Counted from the stretch's first letter, positions 43,936 to 54,170 are shown. The stretch: 64,000 bases of DNA from Roseburia sp. (GCA_023664265.1 JAMPFV010000003.1:1-64000), one strand, 5' to 3'. Notes: generated by a model not told the origin, from the letters alone. Numbers and translations: made by a program.

Positions 43936-46389
43936 ATGCCGAAAAAACCAATTATTGACAAGGAAATGTTTAAGAGAAGTGTATTGTACAACGTAAAGAC
44001 ACTGTATCGGAAGAGCCTGGAGGAGGCGACCGACCAGCAGATTTTCCAAGCGGTGTCCTTCGCGGTAAAGGACGCGATTGTGGACAACTGGCTCAAGACG
44101 CAGGAAGCCTATGATGAGAAGGACCCCAAGATTGTCTACTATATGTCCATGGAGTTTTTGATGGGCCGCGCGCTCGGCAACAATATGATCAACCTGATGG
44201 CGTACAAGGAGTTTTCCGAGGCGTTGGAGGAGCTGGGACTGGACATCAATGTCGTTGAGGACCAGGAGCCGGACGCGGCGCTTGGCAACGGCGGTCTCGG
44301 GCGGCTTGCGGCGTGCTTTCTGGATTCGCTGGCGACGCTCGGCTATTCCGCATACGGCTGCGGTATCCGCTACAGGTACGGCATGTTCAAGCAGGAGATC
44401 CGCGATGGATTCCAGCGCGAGGTGCCGGATGACTGGCTTCGCGACGGCAATCCGTTTGAGCTGAGACGTCCGGAGTATACCAAGGTCATCAAGTTTGGCG
44501 GCAATGTTGCCTGCAGGGAAGAGGACGGCAGGATGATCTGGTATCAGGAGAATTACCAATCCGTCAAGGCAGTGCCGTATGATCTGCCGGTGGTAGGCTA
44601 TGGCAACGGGATTGTGAACACGCTCCGAATCTGGGACGCGGAGCCGATGGACTGCTTCAGCTTGGATTCCTTTGACAAGGGCGATTACCAGAAGGCGGTA
44701 GAGCAGAATAACCTCGCGAAGAATATCGTCGAGGTACTGTATCCGAACGACAATCATATTTCCGGCAAGGAGCTTCGCTTAAAGCAGCAGTATTTCTTTA
44801 TCTCAGCGTCCGTACAGACGGCGATTGAGAAATATATGGCAAAGCATGACGATATCCACCGCTTCCATGAGAAGGTTACCTTCCAGCTCAACGATACGCA
44901 TCCCACGGTAGCGATTGCGGAGCTGATGCGGATACTGCTGGATGAATACAAATTAGAGTGGGACGAGGCGTGGGCGATTACGACCAAGACCTGTGCGTAC
45001 ACCAACCATACGATTATGGCGGAGGCGCTCGAGAAATGGCCGGTAGACTTGTTCCAGCGGCTGCTCCCGAGAATTTTCCAGATTGTGGAGGAGATCAACC
45101 GCCGCTTCCTGCTCGATATTGTGAACCGGTATTCTGAGCCTGCCGACAAGATTAAGAAGATGGCGATTATCGCGGACGGTCAGGTGAAGATGGCGCATCT
45201 GGCGATTGTGGCGGGCTACAGCGTCAACGGCGTTGCGAGGCTTCATACGGAAATCCTCAAGAAGCAGGAGCTTCGGGATTTCTATGAGATGTTCCCGCAG
45301 AAGTTCAACAATAAGACCAACGGCATCACGCAGAGAAGATTTCTGCTGCACGGCAATCCCCTGCTTGCGGATTGGGTGACGGATAAGGTTGGAGACGACT
45401 GGATTGTCGATCTGCCGACGATTGAGGGAATCGCAAAGTATGCGGACGATCCGAAAGCGCAGAAGGAATTTATGGAGATTAAGCGTAAGAACAAGGTGCG
45501 TCTTGCGAAATATATCAAGGAGCATAACGGTATCGAGGTGGATCCCGATTCCATCTTTGATGTACAGGTAAAGCGCCTGCACGAGTACAAGCGCCAGCTT
45601 TTGAATATCCTGCACGTGATGTATCTGTACAATCAGATTAAGGAGAACCCGAGTATGGAGTTCTATCCGAGAACCTTTATCTTCGGCGCGAAGGCGGCGG
45701 CAGGCTACAAGAACGCGAAGCTTACGATTAAGCTGATCAATGCGGTTGCGGATGTGATCAACAGCGACCCGATTGTGAAGAACCGGATTAAGGTGGTGTT
45801 TATCGAGAACTACAGAGTTTCCAACGCGGAGCTGATTTTTGCGGCGGCGGACATCTCCGAGCAGATTTCCACGGCCAGCAAGGAGGCCAGCGGCACAGGC
45901 AACATGAAGTTCATGCTCAACGGCGCGCTGACCCTCGGCACGATGGACGGCGCGAATGTGGAGATTGTCGAGGAGGTCGGGCAGGAGAACGCGTTTATCT
46001 TCGGCCTGAGCTCGGACGAGGTCATCAATTACGAGAACAACGGCGGCTATAACCCGATGGACATCTACAACAGTGACGCGGACATCAGAAAGGTCGTAGA
46101 TCAGCTTGTTGACGGTACCTACGCCGACGACAGGGAGCTTTTCAGAAGCCTTTACAACTCCCTGCTCAACACACAGAGCACGGATAAGGCGGACCGCTAT
46201 TTTATCCTGAAGGATTTCCGCGCATATGCAGAGGCGCACAGGCAGGTGGAGAAGGCTTACAAGAACACCTCCGGATGGGCGAAGAGCGCGATGCTCAATG
46301 TCGCGAAGGTCGGCAAATTCACCTCCGACAGGACTATTCAGGAGTATGTGGATGAGATCTGGCATCTGGATAAGGTGGAGATACAGTAA
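43936..46389 (+). CDS. glgP: Glycogen/starch/alpha-glucan phosphorylase
   Basis: It releases glucose 1-phosphate from glycogen. Conserved blocks include YYMSMEFLMGRALGNN near the N-terminus, LGNGGLGRLAACFLDSLATL, RYGMFKQEI, and the PLP-lysine region GTGNMKFMLNGALTLGT near residue 657. I chose the ATG after GGAGGG; an upstream frame reaching the promoter has no site and is not conserved. Length 817 aa is usual. It has its own promoter and a strong hairpin after the stop; glgC and glgD lie about 3 kb downstream. Confidence 0.95.
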   Translation: MPKKPIIDKEMFKRSVLYNVKTLYRKSLEEATDQQIFQAVSFAVKDAIVDNWLKTQEAYDEKDPKIVYYMSMEFLMGRALGNNMINLMAYKEFSEALEELGLDINVVEDQEPDAALGNGGLGRLAACFLDSLATLGYSAYGCGIRYRYGMFKQEIRDGFQREVPDDWLRDGNPFELRRPEYTKVIKFGGNVACREEDGRMIWYQENYQSVKAVPYDLPVVGYGNGIVNTLRIWDAEPMDCFSLDSFDKGDYQKAVEQNNLAKNIVEVLYPNDNHISGKELRLKQQYFFISASVQTAIEKYMAKHDDIHRFHEKVTFQLNDTHPTVAIAELMRILLDEYKLEWDEAWAITTKTCAYTNHTIMAEALEKWPVDLFQRLLPRIFQIVEEINRRFLLDIVNRYSEPADKIKKMAIIADGQVKMAHLAIVAGYSVNGVARLHTEILKKQELRDFYEMFPQKFNNKTNGITQRRFLLHGNPLLADWVTDKVGDDWIVDLPTIEGIAKYADDPKAQKEFMEIKRKNKVRLAKYIKEHNGIEVDPDSIFDVQVKRLHEYKRQLLNILHVMYLYNQIKENPSMEFYPRTFIFGAKAAAGYKNAKLTIKLINAVADVINSDPIVKNRIKVVFIENYRVSNAELIFAAADISEQISTASKEASGTGNMKFMLNGALTLGTMDGANVEIVEEVGQENAFIFGLSSDEVINYENNGGYNPMDIYNSDADIRKVVDQLVDGTYADDRELFRSLYNSLLNTQSTDKADRYFILKDFRAYAEAHRQVEKAYKNTSGWAKSAMLNVAKVGKFTSDRTIQEYVDEIWHLDKVEIQ

Positions 46390-46409
46390 AAATACGGAAT
46401 GCAGAGAGA

Positions 46410-46437
46410 CTGCCGCGCGGAGGAATCCGCGCGGCAG
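46410..46437 (+). terminator. Hairpin terminator after glgP
   Basis: CTGCCGCGCGG pairs perfectly with CCGCGCGGCAG around an AGGAAT loop, 20 bases past the stop. The tail CTTTATT is only moderately T-rich. Confidence 0.65.
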
Positions 46438-46468
46438 CTTTATTCCCGCGAGTAATGAGGAAAATAGC

Positions 46469-46569
46469 CATGCTTGCATGGGTATTTGACGAATACCGCG
46501 AGGGTCTGATACCCCGCAGCTCTGCTGCGTTGCAAGTTTGATGCCCCGTCAGCTTGCTGCGGGGTTTTT
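46469..46569 (+). repeat. Four-hairpin extragenic element ending in a terminator
   Basis: Successive stems: CATGC/GCATG (46469-46480), GGTATT/AATACC (46481-46497), CGCAGC/GCTGCG (46515-46529) and CCCCGTCAGC/GCTGCGGGG (46544-46564, one bulge) followed by TTTTT. About 100 bases are almost completely paired and hold no gene. The style is that of dispersed extragenic repeats of this bacterial group. Confidence 0.6.
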
Positions 46570-46609
46570 GACTCTTCCATAGGAAATTGCGACAATTGCA
46601 GTGGCGGTG

Positions 46610-46637
46610 AATCGTCACTGCCGAGCGACGATTTTTT
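46610..46637 (+). terminator. Intrinsic terminator, first copy at second locus (TGCCGA loop)
   Basis: Stem AATCGTC/GACGATT plus a closing C-G pair after an A-C mismatch; six Ts follow. Confidence 0.75.
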
Positions 46638-46673
46638 ATTCTATGGGAAATAGCAATAATCGTAGTGGCGGTT

Positions 46674-46701
46674 AATCGTCACTGCCGAGCGACGATTTTT
46701 T
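46674..46701 (+). terminator. Intrinsic terminator, second copy at second locus (TGCCGA loop)
   Basis: Identical stem and loop to the preceding copy, followed by Ts. It is the last terminator before the aconitase-family promoter. Confidence 0.75.
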
Positions 46702-46710
46702 AACTCATCA

Positions 46711-46740
46711 TTGCAATCAGACAGGGGAGTATAGTATAGT
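46711..46740 (+). promoter_or_regulatory. Promoter of the aconitase-family gene
   Basis: TTGCAA, 18 bases, TATAGT, again in the form TATAGTATAGT seen at glgP and glgC. Confidence 0.6.
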
Positions 46741-46786
46741 ATTTAGGGAAGGCTTATTATTATAGAAGAAAGGATTGATGTTTTCG

Positions 46787-49075
46787 ATGATACAATTATC
46801 AGAGACCGGCGTTTATCTGATAAACGGCACGGAGTTGATTGCGGACAATGCGGAGGCTGCGGAGGCTGTCAAGGCGAAGACCGGCAGACAGGTCGATAAG
46901 GCGGAGGCAAAGAAGGAGACGATTGCATACGGCATATTGCAGGAGCATAATACCTTCGACAGCATGGACAAGCTCAAGATTAAATTTGATAAACTGACCT
47001 CACATGACATTACGTTTGTGGGGATTATTCAGACGGCGAGGGCGTCAGGCCTGACGAAATTTCCCGTGCCGTATGTGCTGACCAACTGTCATAATTCTCT
47101 CTGCGCGGTGGGCGGGACAATCAACGAGGATGATCACATGTTCGGCCTTACCTGCGCGAAGCGATACGGCGGCGTCTATGTACCGCCGCATCAGGCGGTA
47201 ATCCACCAGTTCGCACGGGAGATGCTCGCGGGAGGCGGGCGTATGATTCTGGGCTCTGATTCTCATACGCGCTACGGTGCTCTGGGAACAATGGCAATGG
47301 GCGAGGGCGGTCCCGAGCTTGTAAAGCAGCTCTTGAACCAGACCTATGACATCAATCTGCCGGATGTGGTGGCGGTCTATCTGGAGGGTGCGCCGGAGAA
47401 GGGCGTCGGCCCGCAGGATGTGGCGCTTGCGATTATCGGTGCGGTGTTCCAAAACGGCTATGTGAAGAATAAGGTGATGGAGTTTGTGGGCCCCGGCGTC
47501 GCTTCGCTGTCGGCGGATTTCCGAATCGGAATCGATGTGATGACGACAGAGACAACCTGTCTCTCCTCCATTTGGAGAACGGATGACGCCGTTAAGGAGT
47601 TCTATGATATTCACGGCAGAAGTGAGGATTTTGCCGTGCTGAATCCAGGGGAAATCGCTTACTATGAGGGCTGTATCCGGGTTGATTTGAGCAAGATAAA
47701 GCCCATGATTGCGATGCCGTTCCACCCGAGCAACACTTATACCATCGAGGAGCTGAACGCGAACCTTTTGGATATTCTGGACGACTGCGAGAAGAAGGCG
47801 CTGGTCAGCCTTGACGGCGCGGTGGATTTTAAGCTGAAGGATAAGGTCAGAGACGGGAAGCTGTATGTGGAGCAGGGAATCATTGCTGGATGCGCGGGCG
47901 GCGGCTTTGAAAATATCTGTGCCGCGGCGGACATTCTGGAGAATGCGAGCATTGGTCCGGATGCGTTTACGCTCAGCGTATATCCCGCCTCCATGCCGAT
48001 TTACATGGAGCTTGTCAGGAACGGATGCGCGGCGAAGCTGATGGAGACCGGCGCGATTCTCAAGACGGCGTTCTGCGGCCCGTGCTTTGGCGCGGGAGAC
48101 ACGCCGGCAAACAACGCGTTCTCCATCCGCCACTCGACAAGGAACTTTCCGAACCGTGAGGGCTCGAAGCTCCAGAGCGGACAGATTGCGTCCGTCGCGC
48201 TGATGGATGCGCGCTCTATCGCGGCCACGGCGGCAAACAAGGGATACCTCACCGCGGCGACAGACTTTGACGGGAAAATCAACCGGTATCAATATTTCTT
48301 TGACAAGAAGATATATGAGAACCGCGTATTTGATTCAAAGGGCGTGGCAGACGAATCGGTCGAGATTCAATTCGGTCCGAATATCAAGGACTGGCCGGCG
48401 ATGGCGGCGCTGACCGACAATCTGATGCTGAAGGTGGTCTCGGAAATCCACGACCCCGTAACCACGACGGACGAGCTGATTCCCTCTGGGGAGACCTCGT
48501 CGTACCGCTCGAATCCGTTAGGGCTTGCGGAGTTTACGCTCTCGCGCAAGGATCCGAACTATGTGCGGCTTGCGAAGGAAGTACAGGCGGCCGAGAAGGC
48601 GCGGGAGGAGGATACCTGCCCCGTCCGGCAGCTTGCGGAGCTGGAAGACGCGTGGAGCGTGATGAAGACCATCACGCCGGACGCTGACAGAAGCAATACG
48701 GGTATCGGCAGCACCATCTTTGCGGTGAAGCCGGGGGACGGCTCCGCGCGCGAGCAGGCGGCAAGCTGTCAAAAGGTGCTCGGCGGATGGGCGAATATCG
48801 CAAACGAGTATGCGACCAAGCGTTACCGCTCCAATCTGATCAACTGGGGGATGCTCCCGTTTCTCATCAAGGCGGGCGAGCTTCCCTTCAAGAACCTTGA
48901 TTACATCTATATCCCCGGCATCAGGAGAGCCGTGGAGGAGAAGGCGGATGTCATCAAGGCTTATGTGGTAGGGAACGGACAGAAGAAGGCGTTTGAGATG
49001 ACGCTCGGCGAGCTGACCGACGAGGAGCGTCAGATTATTCTCAAGGGATGCCTGATCAACTATAACCGCGTTTAA
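46787..49075 (+). CDS. Aconitase-family hydratase
   Basis: A [4Fe-4S] dehydratase of the aconitase superfamily, similar to the YbhJ type. The cluster and active-site blocks are [19 protein letters not shown] near residue 160 and [19 protein letters not shown] near 429, with an arginine in [15 protein letters not shown]. The C-terminal swivel domain begins near 640. The N-terminal 40 residues are an extra segment. At 762 aa it is within the range of this subgroup. It may isomerise citrate or a related tricarboxylate; the real substrate is not certain. The start has AAAGGA upstream; an ATG nine bases earlier is possible. Confidence 0.85.
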   Translation: MIQLSETGVYLINGTELIADNAEAAEAVKAKTGRQVDKAEAKKETIAYGILQEHNTFDSMDKLKIKFDKLTSHDITFVGIIQTARASGLTKFPVPYVLTNCHNSLCAVGGTINEDDHMFGLTCAKRYGGVYVPPHQAVIHQFAREMLAGGGRMILGSDSHTRYGALGTMAMGEGGPELVKQLLNQTYDINLPDVVAVYLEGAPEKGVGPQDVALAIIGAVFQNGYVKNKVMEFVGPGVASLSADFRIGIDVMTTETTCLSSIWRTDDAVKEFYDIHGRSEDFAVLNPGEIAYYEGCIRVDLSKIKPMIAMPFHPSNTYTIEELNANLLDILDDCEKKALVSLDGAVDFKLKDKVRDGKLYVEQGIIAGCAGGGFENICAAADILENASIGPDAFTLSVYPASMPIYMELVRNGCAAKLMETGAILKTAFCGPCFGAGDTPANNAFSIRHSTRNFPNREGSKLQSGQIASVALMDARSIAATAANKGYLTAATDFDGKINRYQYFFDKKIYENRVFDSKGVADESVEIQFGPNIKDWPAMAALTDNLMLKVVSEIHDPVTTTDELIPSGETSSYRSNPLGLAEFTLSRKDPNYVRLAKEVQAAEKAREEDTCPVRQLAELEDAWSVMKTITPDADRSNTGIGSTIFAVKPGDGSAREQAASCQKVLGGWANIANEYATKRYRSNLINWGMLPFLIKAGELPFKNLDYIYIPGIRRAVEEKADVIKAYVVGNGQKKAFEMTLGELTDEERQIILKGCLINYNRV

Positions 49076-49196
49076 ACCGGTTTCGGGCTGTCATATTTTG
49101 GACAAGCGTGCATATACTTAAATGACAAACAAAAAAGCATCCGCCCGTTAAAAAACTTAATAAAATTGCACAAAACACTACCATTTTCAAAAGATT

Positions 49197-49207
49197 TATA
49201 GTATAAT
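49197..49207 (+). promoter_or_regulatory. Probable extended -10 of glgC
   Basis: TATAGTATAAT, identical to the glgP element, about 48 bases before the glgC start. No good -35 is visible at the expected distance. Confidence 0.45.
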
Positions 49208-49254
49208 TTGAATAAATCTAAAAAGTAGATATTAAATCAACAGGAGGGAGAAAT

Positions 49255-50463
49255 ATGGCAAAAGAAATGATAGCAATGCTGCTTGCCGGCGGTCAGGGCT
49301 CACGGTTGTATACACTGACACAGAAGCTGGCAAAACCTGCGGTTCCCTTTGGGGGAAAATATCGCATCATTGATTTTCCGCTGTCCAACTGCGTCAATTC
49401 AGGCATCGACACGGTGGGCATACTGACGCAGTATCAGCCGTTGGTGCTGAATGAGTACATAGGAAACGGACAACCGTGGGATTTGGACAGACTGCACGGA
49501 GGCGTACATGTGCTGCCGCCGTACCAGAAATCAACGGGGTCAGACTGGTACAAGGGAACGGCCAACGCGATTTACCAGAATATCAACTTTATCGAGCGGT
49601 ATGATCCGGAGTATGTCATCATCCTGTCCGGCGACCAGATCTGCAAGCAGGATTACAGCGATTTCCTCAGGTTCCATAAGGAGAAGGGCGCGGAGTTCAG
49701 CGTGGCCGTTATGGAGGTGCCTTGGGAGGAGGCGAGCCGCTTTGGCCTGATGGTTACGGACGAGAATGACAAGATTACGGAGTTCCAGGAGAAGCCGAAG
49801 GAGCCCAAGTCCAATCTGGCGTCCATGGGTATCTATATATTTAACTGGAATATTTTGAAGAAGTATCTGATTGAGGACGAGAACGATCCGAATTCCGAGA
49901 ACGATTTCGGGAAGAACGTAATCCCCAACCTTCTGCGCGACAACCGCGACATGTACGCGTATCGGTTTGACGGCTACTGGAAGGATGTCGGGACGATTTC
50001 CTCCCTGTGGGAGGCGAATATGGAGGTGCTGGATCCGGAGAACAGCGGTATCAACCTGTTTGATGAGGATTGGCGCATCTACAGCCGCAACAGCGGTATG
50101 ACCGGACACAGAATCGGACAGGGCGCGGAGCTTGAGAACTCCATGATCACTGACGGCTGCAGCATTGAGGGCACGGTAAAGCATTCTATCCTTTTTGCGG
50201 GCGTCAAGGTAGAGAAGGGCGCGGTCATCGAGGACGCGGTTATCATGGGCGGCAGCACTATCAAGGAGGGCGCGCAGGTGAAGCACTGCATTATCGCGGA
50301 GAATGTTGTCATTGAGAAGAATGCGGTAGTGGGCGCGATGCCCGAGGGCGAGAAGAAGGGCGTGGCTACCGTCGGTTCGGATATAGTCGTTGGTGAGGGC
50401 GCCGTTGTCGGGCCTGACGCAATGGTTTCAGAAGACGTAAAGGGAGGTGACAAGGTATGGTAA
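49255..50463 (+). CDS. glgC: Glucose-1-phosphate adenylyltransferase, catalytic subunit
   Basis: It makes ADP-glucose for glycogen synthesis. The N-terminal [20 protein letters not shown] holds the nucleotide loop, followed by [18 protein letters not shown] and [12 protein letters not shown]. The C-terminal part is a left-handed beta-helix ([20 protein letters not shown]). Length 402 aa. A GGAGGGAG site precedes the ATG. The stop overlaps glgD by seven bases, so the two are translated together. Confidence 0.96.
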   Translation: MAKEMIAMLLAGGQGSRLYTLTQKLAKPAVPFGGKYRIIDFPLSNCVNSGIDTVGILTQYQPLVLNEYIGNGQPWDLDRLHGGVHVLPPYQKSTGSDWYKGTANAIYQNINFIERYDPEYVIILSGDQICKQDYSDFLRFHKEKGAEFSVAVMEVPWEEASRFGLMVTDENDKITEFQEKPKEPKSNLASMGIYIFNWNILKKYLIEDENDPNSENDFGKNVIPNLLRDNRDMYAYRFDGYWKDVGTISSLWEANMEVLDPENSGINLFDEDWRIYSRNSGMTGHRIGQGAELENSMITDGCSIEGTVKHSILFAGVKVEKGAVIEDAVIMGGSTIKEGAQVKHCIIAENVVIEKNAVVGAMPEGEKKGVATVGSDIVVGEGAVVGPDAMVSEDVKGGDKVW

Positions 50464-51605
50464 ATTCAAATGCAGATTCAGCAATGGGCATCCTGTTCCC
50501 GAACAGCTACGACTCCTTAGTGCCTGAGCTTGTTACGGAGCGCCTGATGGCTTCCATACCGTTTGCAAGTCGTTACAGATTGGTTGACTTTCTGCTCTCG
50601 AGCATGGTCAACTGCGGCATTGATAATATATCACTGATTGTCAGAAAGAACTATCATTCTCTGATGGACCACTTAGGCTCCGGCAGGGAGTGGGATTTGG
50701 CCCGCAAGGTGGGCGGTCTGAACATTGTACCGCCGTTTGCGCAGAAGACGGTGAATGTCTACAATGGCCGTGTTGAGGCGATTGCGAGCATTATCGCATA
50801 CTTGAAGCGCCAGAAGGAAAAGTACGTGATCATGGCGGACACCAATATCGCTGTCAACTTTGATTTCAGCGCGCTCTTACAGCAGCATATCGACAGCGGC
50901 GCGGATGTGACGATTGCGTATGTCGAGGAGGAGATTCCGGAGGGGCTTCTTGACATTGATATGACCAAGAAAGATCTGTACTATACGCTTGGCATCAGCA
51001 GCGACGGCAGGGTTCGGAATATCGTGGTAAATGACAAGGAAAAGGGCGTAAAGAATGTGTCCATAAACATTTACGTCATTGACAGGGAGCTTCTGATTGA
51101 GCAGATTCAGGAGGCGTATGTGAACGGCCTGACCTACTTTGAGCGCGATATTATCTCTCCGCAGCTGGAGAAGCTGAATGTACAGGGCTATCGGCATGAA
51201 GGCTACTATGCGCGGATTATCAGCGGCAAGAGCTACTTCCAAGAGAATATGAAGCTGCTCGACGAGAAGAATGTTGAGGCGCTTTTCTCACGCAATCCGA
51301 TTTACACCAAGATTCGTGACGACAATCCGACACGCTACATGGCGGGCGCGCATGTGAAGAATGTTATGGCTGCCGACGGCTGCGTGATTGAGGGCGAGGT
51401 GGAGAACAGCATCCTCTTCAGGGGCGTCAAGGTAAAGAAGGGCGCGAAGGTGCGCAACTGCGTGCTGATGCAGGACACGGTAATTGAGACCGGCGCGGCC
51501 GTAGAGTACACGATCACGGACAAGAATGTCACCGTCTCCTCCTATAAGGAGCTGAAGGGAACGGAATCCTTCCCCGTATTCGTGGAGAAGAGAAAGACCG
51601 TATAG
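50457..51605 (+). CDS. glgD: Glucose-1-phosphate adenylyltransferase regulatory subunit GlgD
   Basis: A GlgC paralogue typical of Firmicutes that partners with GlgC and lacks several catalytic residues: the glycine-rich nucleotide loop of GlgC is replaced by a segment near residue 10 ([20 protein letters not shown]). The remaining fold is kept, including [20 protein letters not shown] and the C-terminal beta-helix. It raises the activity of GlgC. The ATG lies within the stop region of glgC and has GGGAGG upstream. Confidence 0.95.
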   Translation: MVNSNADSAMGILFPNSYDSLVPELVTERLMASIPFASRYRLVDFLLSSMVNCGIDNISLIVRKNYHSLMDHLGSGREWDLARKVGGLNIVPPFAQKTVNVYNGRVEAIASIIAYLKRQKEKYVIMADTNIAVNFDFSALLQQHIDSGADVTIAYVEEEIPEGLLDIDMTKKDLYYTLGISSDGRVRNIVVNDKEKGVKNVSINIYVIDRELLIEQIQEAYVNGLTYFERDIISPQLEKLNVQGYRHEGYYARIISGKSYFQENMKLLDEKNVEALFSRNPIYTKIRDDNPTRYMAGAHVKNVMAADGCVIEGEVENSILFRGVKVKKGAKVRNCVLMQDTVIETGAAVEYTITDKNVTVSSYKELKGTESFPVFVEKRKTV

Positions 51606-51613
51606 CGCGGGAG

Positions 51614-51642
51614 TTGACTTATTTCCGATAAATGGGTATAGT
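51614..51642 (+). promoter_or_regulatory. Sigma-A-type promoter of the acyltransferase gene
   Basis: TTGACT, 17 bases, TATAGT, just after the glgD stop. Confidence 0.7.
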
Positions 51643-51682
51643 ATGTTTTATATGGATAAATACATTTAACGGAGAGGTCAAC

Positions 51683-53428
51683 ATGAAAGCAGAAAACCGC
51701 AAATCAAATAAAAATGCAAGGATGCGATACACAGCGCCGGCAATCGTAATATTGCTTGCGCTGTGTGTTGTGTTTTATAAAAGTCTGGATTATGAGTATA
51801 CGCTGCAGGGAGATGCGACGGACATTCTGGAGAACGGCATATCGGCGGCGAGCGGCTGTGAGCTTACGCCGAAGGAGGGGCATTACGAGCTTACGGTCAA
51901 CGGGGAGGACCCGCAGTTTTCTATCACGGGGCTGTCGCAGACGGCAGGCGGGCTTGCGCTCTGTCCGGACGGACCCTATGAGGGAGAACCGATTGCGGTA
52001 CAGATATTTTACGTACAGGCGGGGGAGGAGTTTTCCGAGAGACATTCCGTGAAGGCCACGCTGGAGACGGGAATGACCCGCTGCGAGGCGCCGCTGCCGC
52101 TTGCGCAGTACGCCGCGCTGCGGTTTGATATCGACGGGGACGTCTCGCTTGGCGCAATCGAGGCGTATTCCGCCGAGACAGAGATAAGACCGGTGATATC
52201 CCGGAATACGGTCAGGCGGTGCATGTGGTATTTTCCGGCTGTGATTGTCGGAGGGGTCCTGATAGCTTGGGCGCACGGCACACGGCGCAGGGAGAGCGGG
52301 CTGACGGGGCGTGCTTATCTCGGGACTGTTTTGTTCGGCGCAAAGCCGCAGGCGGACAGGGCGGTGCATCTGGATTATCTGCGGGTGCTCGCGGCGGTTC
52401 TGGTTATTCTGGCGCACGCCTGTTCACCGATGGTGGCGCTTGCCGATGCGGACTGGAAGCGCTTGCTGCTGGTGTGCGGGCTGAGCCTTGGCCTGTGCTG
52501 CAATCTGCTCTATGTCATGCTGTCGGGAGCGCTGCTTTTGGATGCAAGGAGCGGCAGGGAGGAGAGCGTGGGGAGCTTTTATCTCAGGAGAGCGTCCCGC
52601 GTGATGATCCCGCTGGCGGCCTATTATCTGCTTTTGCTGTCCCTGAACGACGAGGTGGCGTTTCTGCCGCCGAGGAATATCGCGGCCTCGCTCAAGCGGA
52701 TTGTGGCGGGCGCGCCCGATGTGGGACCGCATCTGTGGCTGATTTATACCATTGTCGGCCTGTATTTGGTGACACCGTTTTTCAGAGTGATGGTGCGGTA
52801 TCTCAGCGACGGAATGCTGTTTTCGCTCGCGGTGGTGATTATCGCGCTGAACGCGCTGGTGACGTACCTGCCCCTGTTTGGGATGAGCTTTGGCGCGGGG
52901 ACGTTCCTTGCGGGCTGGGAGGGCGTTTTCCTGTTGGGGTATATTTTGGTCAGGCAGGACAGAATGGATGGCGGCAGCCGCCGCAATCGGCGGTGGATGC
53001 TTGCGGCGGCGGTTTCCTATGGGATAATGGTGACGGTGGTATTTCGGGATTCGGCGCAGATGAACTATGTGTATAACAGCACGCCGACAATTGTTGTGGC
53101 CTCCTGTGGGATTTTCGCACTGTTTTTAAATGCCAAAAATTGGTTTGCGGACAAGAAGAATCTGCTCGTGCGCCTGCTGTCAAAATACAGCTATTCCATC
53201 ATCCTGATACACTGGTACGCGCTGTTCGTGGTCGTTGAGGGGAAATTTCACATCACTGCGCTGCGGTTCGGCTGTATCGGCGGAATCGGTGCGACGGTGG
53301 TACTGACGCTGCTCGTATGTCTTGTGATGGCGGTGGTCTTTGACAATACCGTCGTCATTGTCTGCAATTTGATTTTTGACAGGCTTGTGCAAAAAATTCA
53401 AGGAATTTTTGCGCGCGGACGCGAATAG
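51683..53428 (+). CDS. Acyltransferase-3-family membrane protein
   Basis: A first helix near residues 16-34 is followed by about 145 residues of extracytoplasmic beta-rich sequence, then a second helix, and the acyltransferase-3 core of about ten helices from residue 230: HLDYLRVLAAVLVILAHACS, with the catalytic-type histidine, and RRASRVMIPL. A C-terminal KYSYSIILIHWY is typical. Such proteins acylate sugars of the envelope. The N-terminal outer domain is unusual and may bind the acceptor. I chose the ATG with GGAGAGG; an upstream in-frame start has none. Confidence 0.86.
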   Translation: MKAENRKSNKNARMRYTAPAIVILLALCVVFYKSLDYEYTLQGDATDILENGISAASGCELTPKEGHYELTVNGEDPQFSITGLSQTAGGLALCPDGPYEGEPIAVQIFYVQAGEEFSERHSVKATLETGMTRCEAPLPLAQYAALRFDIDGDVSLGAIEAYSAETEIRPVISRNTVRRCMWYFPAVIVGGVLIAWAHGTRRRESGLTGRAYLGTVLFGAKPQADRAVHLDYLRVLAAVLVILAHACSPMVALADADWKRLLLVCGLSLGLCCNLLYVMLSGALLLDARSGREESVGSFYLRRASRVMIPLAAYYLLLLSLNDEVAFLPPRNIAASLKRIVAGAPDVGPHLWLIYTIVGLYLVTPFFRVMVRYLSDGMLFSLAVVIIALNALVTYLPLFGMSFGAGTFLAGWEGVFLLGYILVRQDRMDGGSRRNRRWMLAAAVSYGIMVTVVFRDSAQMNYVYNSTPTIVVASCGIFALFLNAKNWFADKKNLLVRLLSKYSYSIILIHWYALFVVVEGKFHITALRFGCIGGIGATVVLTLLVCLVMAVVFDNTVVIVCNLIFDRLVQKIQGIFARGRE

Positions 53429-53462
53429 TTGTTAGATAAGAAGTAAAAAATAAGGACACAGC

Positions 53463-54095
53463 ATGAAAAATCTGTCGAGACTTCTTATTTTCATTCTATG
53501 CGTGCCGCTGCTTGCGCGGCTTTTCATTAAGCCGGATGTGCAGGCGGAGAAGCGGGAAAAGAAGCCGGAAGACGAGGAGCTTCTCTTTATGGTCGCAATC
53601 GACGAGGATAAGGGAAGCTTTTGGTGTGAGCCGGAGCGGGCCGTGGCCTACATGGTGGCCGCAATCGTGCCGTGGGAGACGCTCTCCGGGGAGCCGGCGT
53701 CGGATTGGGCCCGGCAGGAGTATCTGAAAGCGCTGGCGGTGCTGTGCCGCACCAATCTGATGTATGCATGGCAGCAGAAGGGGAGCCCGCCGTTTCTGTC
53801 GATGGAGGACTGCGGGTTGTACATGAAAAGACTGCGCGCGGACTCTCCGCGGCTTGATGAGATAAGAAGCGCGGTGGAGTTCACAAGGGGAGCGGTGATG
53901 GCCGATGAGAATAATGCGGTGATTGCGGCTCCCTTTTTTACCTCCTCCGACTGGGATATCCGGATGCGCAGCGCGGGGGACGGATGCGGATTTTCGCTGA
54001 ATTACGGCGTTCTTATGGCCAACGACGGGATGAGCTTTGCGGAGCTTCTGAACGGATTTTTTGAAAATATTAAAATTGTCGTCATGTATAAATAG
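53463..54095 (+). CDS. SpoIID-like protein (diverged)
   Basis: An N-terminal signal or helix (SRLLIFILCVPLLARLFI) is followed by an extracytoplasmic domain. Residues 60-105 (VAYMVAAIVPWETLSGEP, then YLKALAVLCRTNLMYA) follow the conserved SpoIID/LytB pattern, in which an EMP...ALKAQAVAARTY block is expected. The catalytic glutamate of SpoIID transglycosylase appears at WE near residue 71 but the surroundings are changed. The 210-aa length is shorter than normal. The neighbour downstream looks like SpoIIQ, matching the usual spoIID-spoIIQ order, so a role in engulfment is likely. Confidence 0.7.
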   Translation: MKNLSRLLIFILCVPLLARLFIKPDVQAEKREKKPEDEELLFMVAIDEDKGSFWCEPERAVAYMVAAIVPWETLSGEPASDWARQEYLKALAVLCRTNLMYAWQQKGSPPFLSMEDCGLYMKRLRADSPRLDEIRSAVEFTRGAVMADENNAVIAAPFFTSSDWDIRMRSAGDGCGFSLNYGVLMANDGMSFAELLNGFFENIKIVVMYK

Positions 54096-54170
54096 CCTCC
54101 GAACAGGTAATGCTAGGTATTGCGATAGGTAATACGCAAAATGAATTATTTAGCACAATGGAGGTTGAAG

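Larger units (their letters stand above)
46587..46701 (+). repeat. Two tandem 64-bp terminator repeats (second locus)
   Basis: Units at 46587 and 46651 have the same 64-base period as the pair near 7.2 kb and share the sequence GCGACAATCGTAGTGG with small changes. Each ends in AATCGTC/GACGATT with an A-C mismatch, a C-G closing pair, a TGCCGA loop and a T-run (46610-46637 and 46674-46701). Confidence 0.82.
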
